A stretch of 64,000 nt of DNA, from positions 38,022-102,021 of the forward strand of contig JAQTLN010000007.1 in the NCBI GenBank assembly GCA_028714875.1. Reading direction: 5' to 3'. A model generated the notes under the pieces. That model worked only from the letters and a program-made list of their open reading frames with translations, had not been told where the DNA came from and did no database searches. Position 1 is the first letter of the stretch. The number at the start of each line of letters is the position of its first letter. Source of the DNA: Gallionellaceae bacterium (GTDB taxonomy: Bacteria > Pseudomonadota > Gammaproteobacteria > Burkholderiales > Thiobacillaceae). Both the position numbers and the translations under genes were made by a program. Shown in pieces: positions 28,923-36,895 of the stretch.

Positions 28923-29864
28923 ATGGCCATCCAATCCACCGAACCGCTGCCCCAGAACTATCAGTTGGGCGAATATGTGATCGATCGTCGCATCGGTGGC
29001 GGCGGCTTTTCGCTGGTGTATCTGGCCTACGACATCGAGGGGCAGCCGGTCGCCATCAAGGAATATTTGCCCGGCGGCGTGGTGGGGCGCGGCAAGATGG
29101 GTACGGTGCATCCCCTGGCGGAAGACAAGGAAGCCTCGTTTCGCTATGGCATGAAGTGTTTTTTCGAGGAGGGCAGGGCGCTGGCCGGCATCCGCCACCC
29201 CAACGTAGTGCGCGTGACCAACTTCTTCCGCGCCAACGAAACGGTGTACATGGTGATGCGCTTCGAGCAGGGAAAAACCCTGCAACGCCACATCACCGGG
29301 CTCAAGGAACCCATGCGCGAGTCCTTTATCCGCAGCGTGTTCGTGCAGTTGCTCAATGGCCTGCGCGAAGTCCATGCCCACAAGATCCTGCATCTCGACA
29401 TCAAGCCCTCCAATATCTACATCCACGCCGACGGCTCGCCCGTGCTGATCGACTTCGGCGCGGCGCGGCATGCGCTGACCTACGATTTCCAGGCCGCCTC
29501 CCCCATGTACACACCTGGGTTTGCCGCGCCGGAGCAATACAACCAGCGCGAGCGCCTGGGTCCGTGGACCGACATCTATAGCGTGGGCGCCACCCTCTAT
29601 GCCTGCATCGCCAAGACCCCGCCGCAGCCATCCGATCAACGCCAGGACAAAGACAAACTGGTGCCGGTCAGCAAGAGCCATGCCGGCCTGTTTTCCACTG
29701 ATCTGCTGGAACTGGTCGATTCCATGCTCAAACTCAACTACACGGAACGCCCGCAAAGCGTGTTCGCGGTGCAGAAACGCCTCATCGAGATGGCCCAGGT
29801 GTCACGCGAGCACAAGCCCAGCTTGCTGGCACTGATAAAAGAACGAATAACCAGGAAAGTATGA
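28923..29864 (+). CDS. Serine/threonine protein kinase (Hanks type)
   Basis: A 313-residue kinase. The Gly-rich loop IGGGGFSLVY lies at 24-33 and the ATP-anchoring lysine is K46 in PVAIKEYLP. The catalytic loop HLDIKPSNI has D159 and the DFG motif is at 177-179 (IDFGAARHAL). GFAAPEQYNQRERLGPWTD is the APE region. There is no transmembrane segment or extracellular sensor domain, unlike PknB-type kinases. The stop overlaps the start of the next gene, a PP2C phosphatase, which probably reverses its phosphorylations. Confidence 0.94.
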   Translation: MAIQSTEPLPQNYQLGEYVIDRRIGGGGFSLVYLAYDIEGQPVAIKEYLPGGVVGRGKMGTVHPLAEDKEASFRYGMKCFFEEGRALAGIRHPNVVRVTNFFRANETVYMVMRFEQGKTLQRHITGLKEPMRESFIRSVFVQLLNGLREVHAHKILHLDIKPSNIYIHADGSPVLIDFGAARHALTYDFQAASPMYTPGFAAPEQYNQRERLGPWTDIYSVGATLYACIAKTPPQPSDQRQDKDKLVPVSKSHAGLFSTDLLELVDSMLKLNYTERPQSVFAVQKRLIEMAQVSREHKPSLLALIKERITRKV

Positions 29865-30775
29865 AATACGTCGTCTACCAGGCTAGCCGCTGCGGCGGTC
29901 GCCCCTACAACGAGGATCGGGTGGGCTATGCCTATACCTCGGATGCCCTGCTGATGGTGCTGGCGGACGGCATGGGGGGGCACGCGCGCGGCGAGATCGC
30001 CTCGCAACTCACCGTGCAGGTCATCACCGGTCTGTTCAATGCGCGCGCCAAACCCATGCTGGTGGATATGGCCTCGTTCCTGCTCGACGGCATCTACGCC
30101 GCCCACGACGCCATCAATGAATACGCCATGCGCCACAAACTGTCGGAGCCGCCGCGCACCACCTGCGTGGTCTGCCTGGTGCAGAAAGGCCAGGCCTGCT
30201 GGGCGCATGTCGGCGATTCCCGGCTCTACCACTTCAATCGGCGCGCGCTCAAATCGCGCACCCACGACCATTCCGCCGTGCAGCAACTGGTGGATGATGG
30301 TCTGCTCGATGAAGACCAGATGGGTGTGCACCCGGATCGCAACAAGCTCTACAACTCCGTGGGCGGCTACATGTTGCCGGACATCGAGCTGGAAGAGCCG
30401 GTCAAGCTGAGCGAGGGCGATATCCTGTATCTCTGCACCGACGGAGTCTGGAGCGAACTCAACCCGCAGGAAATGCTTTCCACCCTGCGCGCCTATCCGC
30501 TGGAGCGCGCGGTGAAGAACATGCTCGACCATGCCGAATTCCGCGCCGGCCAGTATGCCGACAACCTCTCGGCCGTGGCCATGCGCTTCGGCGAGGAAAA
30601 ATTCGACGACGACGAACTGGTCCAGGCCGATGACCTGGGCCTGGACGGCTTCACCACCCAGTTGAAGCGCCTCGGCAACAAGGAAATGGAAGAACTCGCC
30701 GGCAGCGACTACGAACTCGAACGCGCCTTGGCGGAAATCCAGTCCACCCTGGCGCGGCACAACACCACTCCCTGA
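29861..30775 (+). CDS. PP2C-family serine/threonine phosphatase
   Basis: A 304-residue metal-dependent phosphatase. Metal-binding motifs are visible: NEDRVGY (18-24), [27 protein letters not shown] and [11 protein letters not shown]-terminal acidic tail of about 60 residues ([14 protein letters not shown] and on) lies outside the catalytic fold. The ATG overlaps the kinase stop by 4 nt, so the two are translationally coupled. The unit precedes rph, as in many betaproteobacteria. Confidence 0.94.
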   Translation: MKYVVYQASRCGGRPYNEDRVGYAYTSDALLMVLADGMGGHARGEIASQLTVQVITGLFNARAKPMLVDMASFLLDGIYAAHDAINEYAMRHKLSEPPRTTCVVCLVQKGQACWAHVGDSRLYHFNRRALKSRTHDHSAVQQLVDDGLLDEDQMGVHPDRNKLYNSVGGYMLPDIELEEPVKLSEGDILYLCTDGVWSELNPQEMLSTLRAYPLERAVKNMLDHAEFRAGQYADNLSAVAMRFGEEKFDDDELVQADDLGLDGFTTQLKRLGNKEMEELAGSDYELERALAEIQSTLARHNTTP

Positions 30776-30785
30776 AGGAAACACG

Positions 30786-31511
30786 ATGTCTGAACAGCAA
30801 CGCCCCTCCGGGCGCGCGGCCGACCGATTGCGCGCCGTGCGCCTGACCCGCAATTTCACCAAGCACGCCGAGGGCAGTGTGTTGGTGGAGTGTGGCGACA
30901 CCAAGGTGCTGTGCACCGCCAGCGTGCTGGAAAAAGTACCGCCGCATGTGCGCGGCAGCGGCGCCGGTTGGCTCACCGCCGAATACGGCATGTTGCCGCG
31001 CGCCACCCACACTCGCGGCGACCGCGAAGCCGCGCGTGGCAAGCAGTCCGGCCGCACCCAGGAAATCCAGCGACTGATCGGCAGGTCGCTGCGCGCGGCG
31101 GTGGATCTGGACAAACTCGGCGAGCGCACCCTCCATGTCGATTGCGATGTACTTCAGGCCGACGGCGGCACCCGCACCGCCAGCATTACCGGCGCCTGGG
31201 TAGCGGTGCACGACGCGCTGGAATGGCTGGTGCGGGAAGGCAAGCTACCCGCCAACGTCATGCGTGACCAGGTCGCCGCCATCTCCGTGGGCATCTGGAA
31301 AGGCGTGCCGGTGCTCGACCTCGACTATGTCGAGGACGTGGCCTGCGACACCGACATGAACGTGGTGATGCTGGGTGAAACCAGCCTGATCGAGGTGCAG
31401 GGCACGGCGGAAGGCGTGGCCTTCACCCGTGTCGAACTGGGCGCGCTGCTCGATCTGGCCGAGAAAGGCATCCGTGAACTGATGGCCGCGCAACGCGCCG
31501 CGCTGGGATAA
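30786..31511 (+). CDS. rph: Ribonuclease PH
   Basis: Phosphorolytic 3'-exoribonuclease for tRNA maturation. Visible blocks are [46 protein letters not shown] and a [19 protein letters not shown] segment. The length of 241 residues is usual. It lies 10 nt after the phosphatase. Confidence 0.97.
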   Translation: MSEQQRPSGRAADRLRAVRLTRNFTKHAEGSVLVECGDTKVLCTASVLEKVPPHVRGSGAGWLTAEYGMLPRATHTRGDREAARGKQSGRTQEIQRLIGRSLRAAVDLDKLGERTLHVDCDVLQADGGTRTASITGAWVAVHDALEWLVREGKLPANVMRDQVAAISVGIWKGVPVLDLDYVEDVACDTDMNVVMLGETSLIEVQGTAEGVAFTRVELGALLDLAEKGIRELMAAQRAALG

Positions 31512-31513
31512 AC

Positions 31514-31662
31514 GCGTAGGTCAGGTTGGCGCGCAGCGACTACCTGACTATCGTTCCGTCAATCTGGAAATTCGAGCCAGGATCGTCAGGTAGCGGCTAT
31601 CGCCGCAACCTGACCTACGCCACTATTCGAAGACGCCGGCAAGGATGCCGGCGCTACATGAG
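31514..31662. repeat. Paired REP (family B) plus a family A half between rph and rdgB
   Basis: Begins gtaggtcaggttggcgcgc and ends aacctgacctac about 100 bp later; a single family A arm (gccggcaaggatgccggcgc) follows. The end of the family A arm supplies the gagg that precedes the rdgB start. Confidence 0.75.
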
Positions 31663-31669
31663 GTCTCTT

Positions 31670-32263
31670 ATGAAGAAAATCGTCATCGCCTCCAACAACG
31701 CCGGCAAGTTGCGCGAGATCGCCCGCATCATCGAACCGATGGGCCTCGAAGCCATGCCGCAAGCCGCTTTCGGCGTCCCCGAGTGCCCGGAACCGCATGT
31801 CACCTTCGTCGAGAACTGCATCGCCAAGGCCCGCCATGCCGCCGCCCATACCGGCCTGCCGGCGCTGGCGGACGACTCCGGCATCTGCGTCGACGCGCTC
31901 AACGGCGCCCCCGGCGTCTATTCCGCCCGCTATGCCGGCGAGCCCAAGTCGGACGAGCGCAACAACCAGAAGCTGATCGAAGCCCTGCAAGGCCAGGCCA
32001 ACCGCCGCGCGCATTACTACTGCGTGATGGTCTATGTGCGTTACGCCGACGACCCCACCCCGATCATCGCCGAGGGGGCCTGGCACGGCGAAATCATCGA
32101 CGAGCCGCGCGGTGCCGGTGGTTTCGGCTACGACCCCTATTTTCTGGTGCCCGCTTTCGGCCAGACCGGCGCCGAGATGAGCATGGAAGACAAGAACGGC
32201 ATCAGCCACCGCGGCCAGGCATTGCGGGCGCTGGCGGAGAAGTTGGCGGCGCTGGAAGGGTAG
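31670..32263 (+). CDS. rdgB: dITP/XTP pyrophosphatase RdgB
   Basis: House-cleaning enzyme that hydrolyses dITP, XTP and related non-canonical purine nucleotides. ASNNAGKLREI at the N-terminus, FVENCIAKARHAA, ALADDSGICVDALNGAPGVYSARYAG split over residues 60-86, and GGFGYDPYF are diagnostic. The ATG at 31670 has gagg 6-7 nt upstream; the ATG at 31658 is a weaker choice. Confidence 0.95.
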   Translation: MKKIVIASNNAGKLREIARIIEPMGLEAMPQAAFGVPECPEPHVTFVENCIAKARHAAAHTGLPALADDSGICVDALNGAPGVYSARYAGEPKSDERNNQKLIEALQGQANRRAHYYCVMVYVRYADDPTPIIAEGAWHGEIIDEPRGAGGFGYDPYFLVPAFGQTGAEMSMEDKNGISHRGQALRALAEKLAALEG

Positions 32264-32341
32264 GTCGGATGCCCATAGGTCGGATGCCCATAGGGCGATC
32301 CGACGCTGTGGTTGTCGGAACCGCTTCGCGTTCCGACCTAC
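32262..32341. repeat. Tandem and inverted REP-like repeats
   Basis: gtaggtcggatgcccatagg appears twice in tandem, followed by ttccgacctac in inverse orientation. It separates the convergent rdgB and response-regulator genes. Confidence 0.55.
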
Positions 32342-33963
32342 CCACCCACCTGTTCCAGTTTCGCCAGCAGTTCCCCCGCGCGTTTCTCGTGCGGACGCAG
32401 GTTGCGGGCGGTCTGGATGCAGTCCAGGGCTTCCTTGACCAGGTGCAGGTCGCGGCCACGCTGCTCCATGTAGCTGATCAGCAGATAGGCGTGGTTGAGC
32501 AGCAGGCGCGGGTTGGTCGGGATCTTGTGGCGCGCCTCGCGCAGCAGGGAGAGGGCTTCGTCGAGCTTGCCCTCGCGTGACAGGCGCACGCCCTTGTCCA
32601 TGATTTCCAGCGCGGTCCGGGTGGCCTCTTCCACCAGTTTCATCCCTTCCTCCTCACGTCCCGCCTCGGCAAACAGGGTGCGTATCCGGTTCGCGTAGTC
32701 GGGGTGCTCATGGTGGTTGGCCAGCAGGCTGGTGAACACGGCATGGGTGGTTTCCATATCCCCCAGTTGCATCAGCGGGCCGGCCAGGTCGAAGGCCATT
32801 TCCGGTGGCAAGCGGTGCGCGTCGTCGCGCAGCGTGGGCGCCAGTTCCTCCAGCAATTTGTGCGCGGCTCGCTCGCCGCCGGTTTTCAGGCGGATCGGGA
32901 TTTCCATCACCCGCGCGAGAAATTGCGCTTGGCTGTCACCCTTCATGTCGCCCGCGAGTTGGCCGATCACCTTGGCGGCCTCGCCATTTTCGTCGCGCGC
33001 CAGGAATACACGCGCCAGGCTGAGATAAGGTTCCGCCGATGCCTGGGGAGAATTTCGCCCGAGTTCGATGCCGCGGCGAAAGGCTCGCGCGGCCGCTTCC
33101 GTATCGCCGCGTCGGGCCGCCACCTGTCCCAGGCTGGTTTGCCGGGCGGCAATATGGGGCGACACCGAGAGCGCGCGTTCCAGCGCCACCTGAGCGCCAT
33201 CGAGATCCCCCAGGTTTTCCAGCGTGCGCGCCAGCCAGTCGTGCGCATCCAGGTAAGAGCGGCTGCCGCCGGTCACCTGCAGCAGATGGCGGCGGGCTTC
33301 ATCGAGCTGGCCATCCTGGAACAGGATGCGCGCCAGGCCGAGGCGCGCCCAGGGCAGGTCACGCTGGCTCAGGGCTTCCTCGAACACGGCGCTGGCCTGT
33401 TTCAGGTCGCCGGAAAGCAGGGCGAGTTCCGCTTTCAGTCGTTTCAAATCCCAGGTATGCGGGTTGGGCGCGGTCAGGAGTTGGTCGGCCAGGCGCATGG
33501 CCCGGAGGTACTCGTGATCGCGCATGGCCTGTTCGATGGGCGCCAGCACCTTCTTCTTGTCCATCTGGCGCAGCAAACGGGTGAACAGCAGCGTTTCCGT
33601 GATCGGTTTGACCAGGTAGTCGTCGGGCCGGGTTTCGGCGGTGCCCATGACCATTTCCGAGGTCTTTTCCGCGCTGACCATGAGCCAGACCGCATGCGGC
33701 GCGATCAGATGGCGCAGACGCGCTTCCTCCAACACCTGCTGGCCGTTCTTGCCCTGGCCGAGATGCAGATCGCAGAGCACGGCGTCGTAGCGGTTCTTCT
33801 CCAGCATCGCCAGGGCATGGCCGCCGCTGCTGGCGAAGTCGATGCGGGTGGTGCCGGCGCGGCCGAGGAGGTCGCGCAGGATGCCGCGCATGCCCTCATA
33901 GTCTTCGACGACGAGAAACGATTTCTTCGAGAAATCGGGGCGAGGGAGGTCATGGATTTTCAT
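32338..33963 (-). CDS. Response regulator with TPR-repeat output
   Basis: A 541-residue protein. The N-terminal CheY-like receiver has acidic pair E20/D21, the phosphoacceptor D65 in AVLCDLHLGQG and lysine in LVKPIT. From about residue 150 to the end it consists of tetratricopeptide-type helices (for example LLQVTGGSRSYLDAHDWLAR and LEEALSQRDLPWARLGLARI). There is no DNA-binding or enzymatic domain, so the output is probably protein-protein contact. It begins 6 nt after the histidine kinase gene. Confidence 0.88.
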   Translation of the reverse strand: MKIHDLPRPDFSKKSFLVVEDYEGMRGILRDLLGRAGTTRIDFASSGGHALAMLEKNRYDAVLCDLHLGQGKNGQQVLEEARLRHLIAPHAVWLMVSAEKTSEMVMGTAETRPDDYLVKPITETLLFTRLLRQMDKKKVLAPIEQAMRDHEYLRAMRLADQLLTAPNPHTWDLKRLKAELALLSGDLKQASAVFEEALSQRDLPWARLGLARILFQDGQLDEARRHLLQVTGGSRSYLDAHDWLARTLENLGDLDGAQVALERALSVSPHIAARQTSLGQVAARRGDTEAAARAFRRGIELGRNSPQASAEPYLSLARVFLARDENGEAAKVIGQLAGDMKGDSQAQFLARVMEIPIRLKTGGERAAHKLLEELAPTLRDDAHRLPPEMAFDLAGPLMQLGDMETTHAVFTSLLANHHEHPDYANRIRTLFAEAGREEEGMKLVEEATRTALEIMDKGVRLSREGKLDEALSLLREARHKIPTNPRLLLNHAYLLISYMEQRGRDLHLVKEALDCIQTARNLRPHEKRAGELLAKLEQVGG

Positions 33964-33969
33964 GGGTTC

Positions 33970-34716
33970 TTAGGGTAATTCCAGGCAGAAACAGCCGCCG
34001 CCGAGGTGTCCGCCATTTTCCAGGTGGGTGCTGCCGCCGCGCTCGCCGCCGCGATGCAGACCAGCCACCACGGCGGCGAAATACAGCCCCAGCCCGGTGC
34101 TGCCGGTTTCGAAGCTGACCCCACGGTCGCGCGATGTGCCTTGTCGCAGCAGGAAATCGGGGAAGCCCGGGCCGTTGTCTTCCACCCGGATCGTAATGCC
34201 GCCGCGCGGGTCCGCCGCGATCAGGCAGAGCACGCTGTCGCGCGTGTAATGCAGGGCGTTGTGCAGCGCCTGCACCAGCACGCCGAGGATCAGTTCGTAA
34301 TCGACCCAGGCGTTGAGATCGTCGGGACACTCGTATTCCAGGCTGACGCCGTTCGAGCGCGCCAGGTTGGCGACACGCGACAAGGCATCGTCGGCCAGCT
34401 CGGCGAGGTTCTGTTCCTGGGGGTCGAACGGGTAGAACTCCTGCTCGATCTTGTACAGGGCGAGCAACTGGATCAGGTGATCGTTGATGCGCTGCGATTC
34501 GTAGAGCGCCTGGCAGGTCTGCTGGTAGAGCGGTGCCGATTGATCGGGCGCCTGGGCCAGGGCGGATTCGAGAAAACTGGCCATCACCGAGAGCGAGTTC
34601 TTCATGTCGTGCACCGACGACACCAGGAAATTGCTCATGCTCATGCCGGCTTCGGCATTCAGGAAGGGGCTGTCGCTCATCTTTTCAGGGCCTGTGGCCG
34701 GGTTCGCATCGCTCAT
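33970..34716 (-). CDS. Soluble sensor-less histidine kinase
   Basis: A 248-residue kinase with no membrane span or sensor domain. The H-box SSVHDMKNSLSVM has phosphoacceptor H36. The N-box is QALHNALHYTRD, the G1 box VEDNGPGFPDF and the G2 box TGLGLYFAAVVAGLH. The start chosen is the ATG at 34716 (MSDANPATGPEK); an ATG at 34680 is possible. The start codon is only 9 nt from that of the divergent hemW, so part of each promoter must lie in the other gene. It pairs with the receiver-TPR protein downstream. Confidence 0.87.
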   Translation of the reverse strand: MSDANPATGPEKMSDSPFLNAEAGMSMSNFLVSSVHDMKNSLSVMASFLESALAQAPDQSAPLYQQTCQALYESQRINDHLIQLLALYKIEQEFYPFDPQEQNLAELADDALSRVANLARSNGVSLEYECPDDLNAWVDYELILGVLVQALHNALHYTRDSVLCLIAADPRGGITIRVEDNGPGFPDFLLRQGTSRDRGVSFETGSTGLGLYFAAVVAGLHRGGERGGSTHLENGGHLGGGCFCLELP

Positions 34717-34725
34717 ACTATCGGC

Positions 34726-35898
34726 ATGCCCGCGATTCTCTTTAACCAAACACCCGCCTCGCAGCCGCCGCCGCTTTCGGTCTACGCACACATTCCCTGG
34801 TGCGTGCGCAAATGCCCCTACTGCGATTTCAACTCCCACGCTCAGCGCGAGGAAATACCGGAGGCGCGCTATCTCGACGCTCTCACCCGCGACCTCGAAC
34901 TGGCCTTGCCCGAGGTGTGGGGGCGCGAAGTGTCGAGCATCTTCATCGGCGGCGGCACGCCCAGCCTGTTCACGCCCGCCGGCATCGACCGCCTGCTCAC
35001 CACGTTGCGCACCCTGTTGCGCGTCTCGCCGCTGGCGGAAATCACGCTGGAAGCCAATCCCGGCACCTTCGAGGCGGCGCGCTTTCGCGGCTATCGCGAC
35101 GCGGGAGTGAACCGCCTCTCGCTCGGCATCCAGAGCTTCAACCCGCAACATCTCAAGGCGCTCGGCCGCATCCACGACGAACGCGAGGCGCGCGCGGCGG
35201 CGGAAGCGGCCATCGGCCTGTTCGATGCGGTCAATCTAGACCTGATGTATGCCTTGCCCGGGCAGAACCTGGAACAGGCGCGCGCCGACCTGGAAACCGC
35301 CCTCGCGCTGGAGCCGGCGCACCTCTCCGCCTACCACCTCACCCTGGAACCCAACACCCCCTTCGCGGCGCAACCGCCCGCCCTGCCCGACGATGATCTT
35401 TCCGCCGACATGCAGATTCAGGCCGAAGACTTGCTCGGCGCCGCCGGCTACGAGCACTACGAAACCTCCGCCTTCGCCCGGCCGGGATCGCGCTGCCGCC
35501 ACAATCTCAACTACTGGACCTTCGGCGACTACCTCGGCCTGGGCGCCGGTGCCCACGGCAAACTGACCTTCCACGACCGCATCGAACGCCAGTCCCGCCT
35601 GAAGCACCCGAAGGCCTATATGGATGCCGTGCTGGCGATGCCGCCAACCCACATCGCCGAAACCCGCAAACTCGACCGGGGCGACCGCGTGTTTGAATTC
35701 ATGATGAACGCCCTGCGCCTGAACGAAGGCTTCGACCCGCGCCTGTTCGAGGCCCGCAGCGGCCTCTCCATCGCCGCCGCCGAAGCCGGCCTGGCGGAAG
35801 CGGAACGCCGCGGGCTGCTGGTTCGGGATTTGCACAACGCGCGCCCCAGCGCAACCGGCCGACGATTTCTCAATGAGTTGTTGCAGGTTTTTCTTTGA
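34726..35898 (+). CDS. hemW: Radical SAM heme chaperone HemW
   Basis: HemN-like radical SAM protein now viewed as a heme chaperone. The 4Fe-4S motif CVRKCPYC has cysteines 26, 30 and 33 with YAHIPW before it, as in HemW. FIGGGTPSLF and the SRLSLGIQSFN-type segment (NRLSLGIQSF) follow. The length is 390 residues. It is downstream of rph-rdgB, a common betaproteobacterial order, although the two-component pair interrupts. Confidence 0.95.
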   Translation: MPAILFNQTPASQPPPLSVYAHIPWCVRKCPYCDFNSHAQREEIPEARYLDALTRDLELALPEVWGREVSSIFIGGGTPSLFTPAGIDRLLTTLRTLLRVSPLAEITLEANPGTFEAARFRGYRDAGVNRLSLGIQSFNPQHLKALGRIHDEREARAAAEAAIGLFDAVNLDLMYALPGQNLEQARADLETALALEPAHLSAYHLTLEPNTPFAAQPPALPDDDLSADMQIQAEDLLGAAGYEHYETSAFARPGSRCRHNLNYWTFGDYLGLGAGAHGKLTFHDRIERQSRLKHPKAYMDAVLAMPPTHIAETRKLDRGDRVFEFMMNALRLNEGFDPRLFEARSGLSIAAAEAGLAEAERRGLLVRDLHNARPSATGRRFLNELLQVFL

Positions 35899-35941
35899 GC
35901 CGCGATAAAGCGCGCTTCACCAATGATCAGGAGGATTGCCC

Positions 35942-36583
35942 ATGACCACCTACACCCGCGACGACCAGCTCGCCGTGCAGCCGGAAACCAACTTCGGCGG
36001 CCGCATCGAAACCTCCGGCGCCTACATCGGCCGCCTCACCATGGCCAAGGAACGCACCGCCAAGACCGGCACCCAGGGCATCGAATTCAACTTCGAGGCG
36101 GACGACGGACGGGTGGCGCGCTACCTGACGCTCTGGGTCGCCCGCGCCAACGGCGAGAAGATCGAATACCCATTCAGCCTGCTCTCGGCGCTGATGGCCT
36201 GCCTGGACGTGAAAAACATCGAATCCACCACGGAAACGATCGACGAATGGAACACCGCCAGCGGCATGATGGCGCCGACCGAAGCGCAAACCTTCCCGGC
36301 GCTGATGAACAAGCCCATCGGCATCCTGTTGCAGCGCGAGGAACGCGAATGGGAAGGCAAGACCTACGTCAGCATGAAGATCGTCCAGTTCTTCGACCCG
36401 AGCGACCGCAGCACCCCTTCCGAAATCATCTCCGGCAAACGCTCCGGCCAGGCCCTGGAGAAGATGGTCACCAACTTGCGTGAAACCGTGGTCCGCTCCG
36501 ACGCCCCCCCGGCCGGCGCCGCCCCCGCCGGCGCCAGCCCCGCCGGCTTCGCCGAGATCGATGACGACGACGTGCCGTTCTGA
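35942..36583 (+). CDS. Putative single-strand-DNA-binding-like protein with SSB-type acidic tail
   Basis: A 213-residue protein. The body (MTTYTRDDQLAVQPETNFGG, GRIETSGAYIGRLTMA, FNFEADDGRVARYLTLW) resembles proteins I associate with phage replication modules, but I cannot name the family. The C-terminus is a Pro/Ala/Gly linker (about 185-202) followed by EIDDDDVPF, the form of the SSB tail that recruits repair proteins. The ATG at 35942 has gggag-like gaggatt 7 nt upstream. It lies directly before uvrA, where many proteobacteria keep ssb. Function in DNA binding is inference. Confidence 0.55.
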   Translation: MTTYTRDDQLAVQPETNFGGRIETSGAYIGRLTMAKERTAKTGTQGIEFNFEADDGRVARYLTLWVARANGEKIEYPFSLLSALMACLDVKNIESTTETIDEWNTASGMMAPTEAQTFPALMNKPIGILLQREEREWEGKTYVSMKIVQFFDPSDRSTPSEIISGKRSGQALEKMVTNLRETVVRSDAPPAGAAPAGASPAGFAEIDDDDVPF

Positions 36584-36585
36584 TC

Positions 36586-36816
36586 GGTAGCGCCGGCGTC
36601 TCGCCGGCTCGTGTGCCTGATGACCTGGTTCCCACGCTGGAGCGTGGGAATTAGTCAATTAGCCGAAGCAGGCATGTAGCGCAGGCGTCCCGCCTGCCTC
36701 GTGGGTCTGATTAGAAGGACGAAGCAGGCGGGACGCCTGCGCTACATGTGGGCCTCCGGCGTTGCCACGGCTAATGGATATTTTGGGTTTAAACAGCCGG
36801 CTGGAAGCCGGCGCCA
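36586..36816. repeat. Cluster of REP repeats (family A and others) before uvrA
   Basis: A single family A arm at 36587-36612, a cccacgctggagcgtggga palindrome near 36630-36650, a paired family A repeat at 36675-36748 and another arm at about 36800-36816. No gene is seen in 36584-36895; the uvrA promoter presumably lies in the last 80 bp. Confidence 0.7.
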
Positions 36817-36895
36817 CGGAGAATGCTCCTCTCCGGTTTGAGCCGCCCCGCCCCAGGCGCGTATATTCAGCCGTTTCGATTCAACGGCCTCAACC

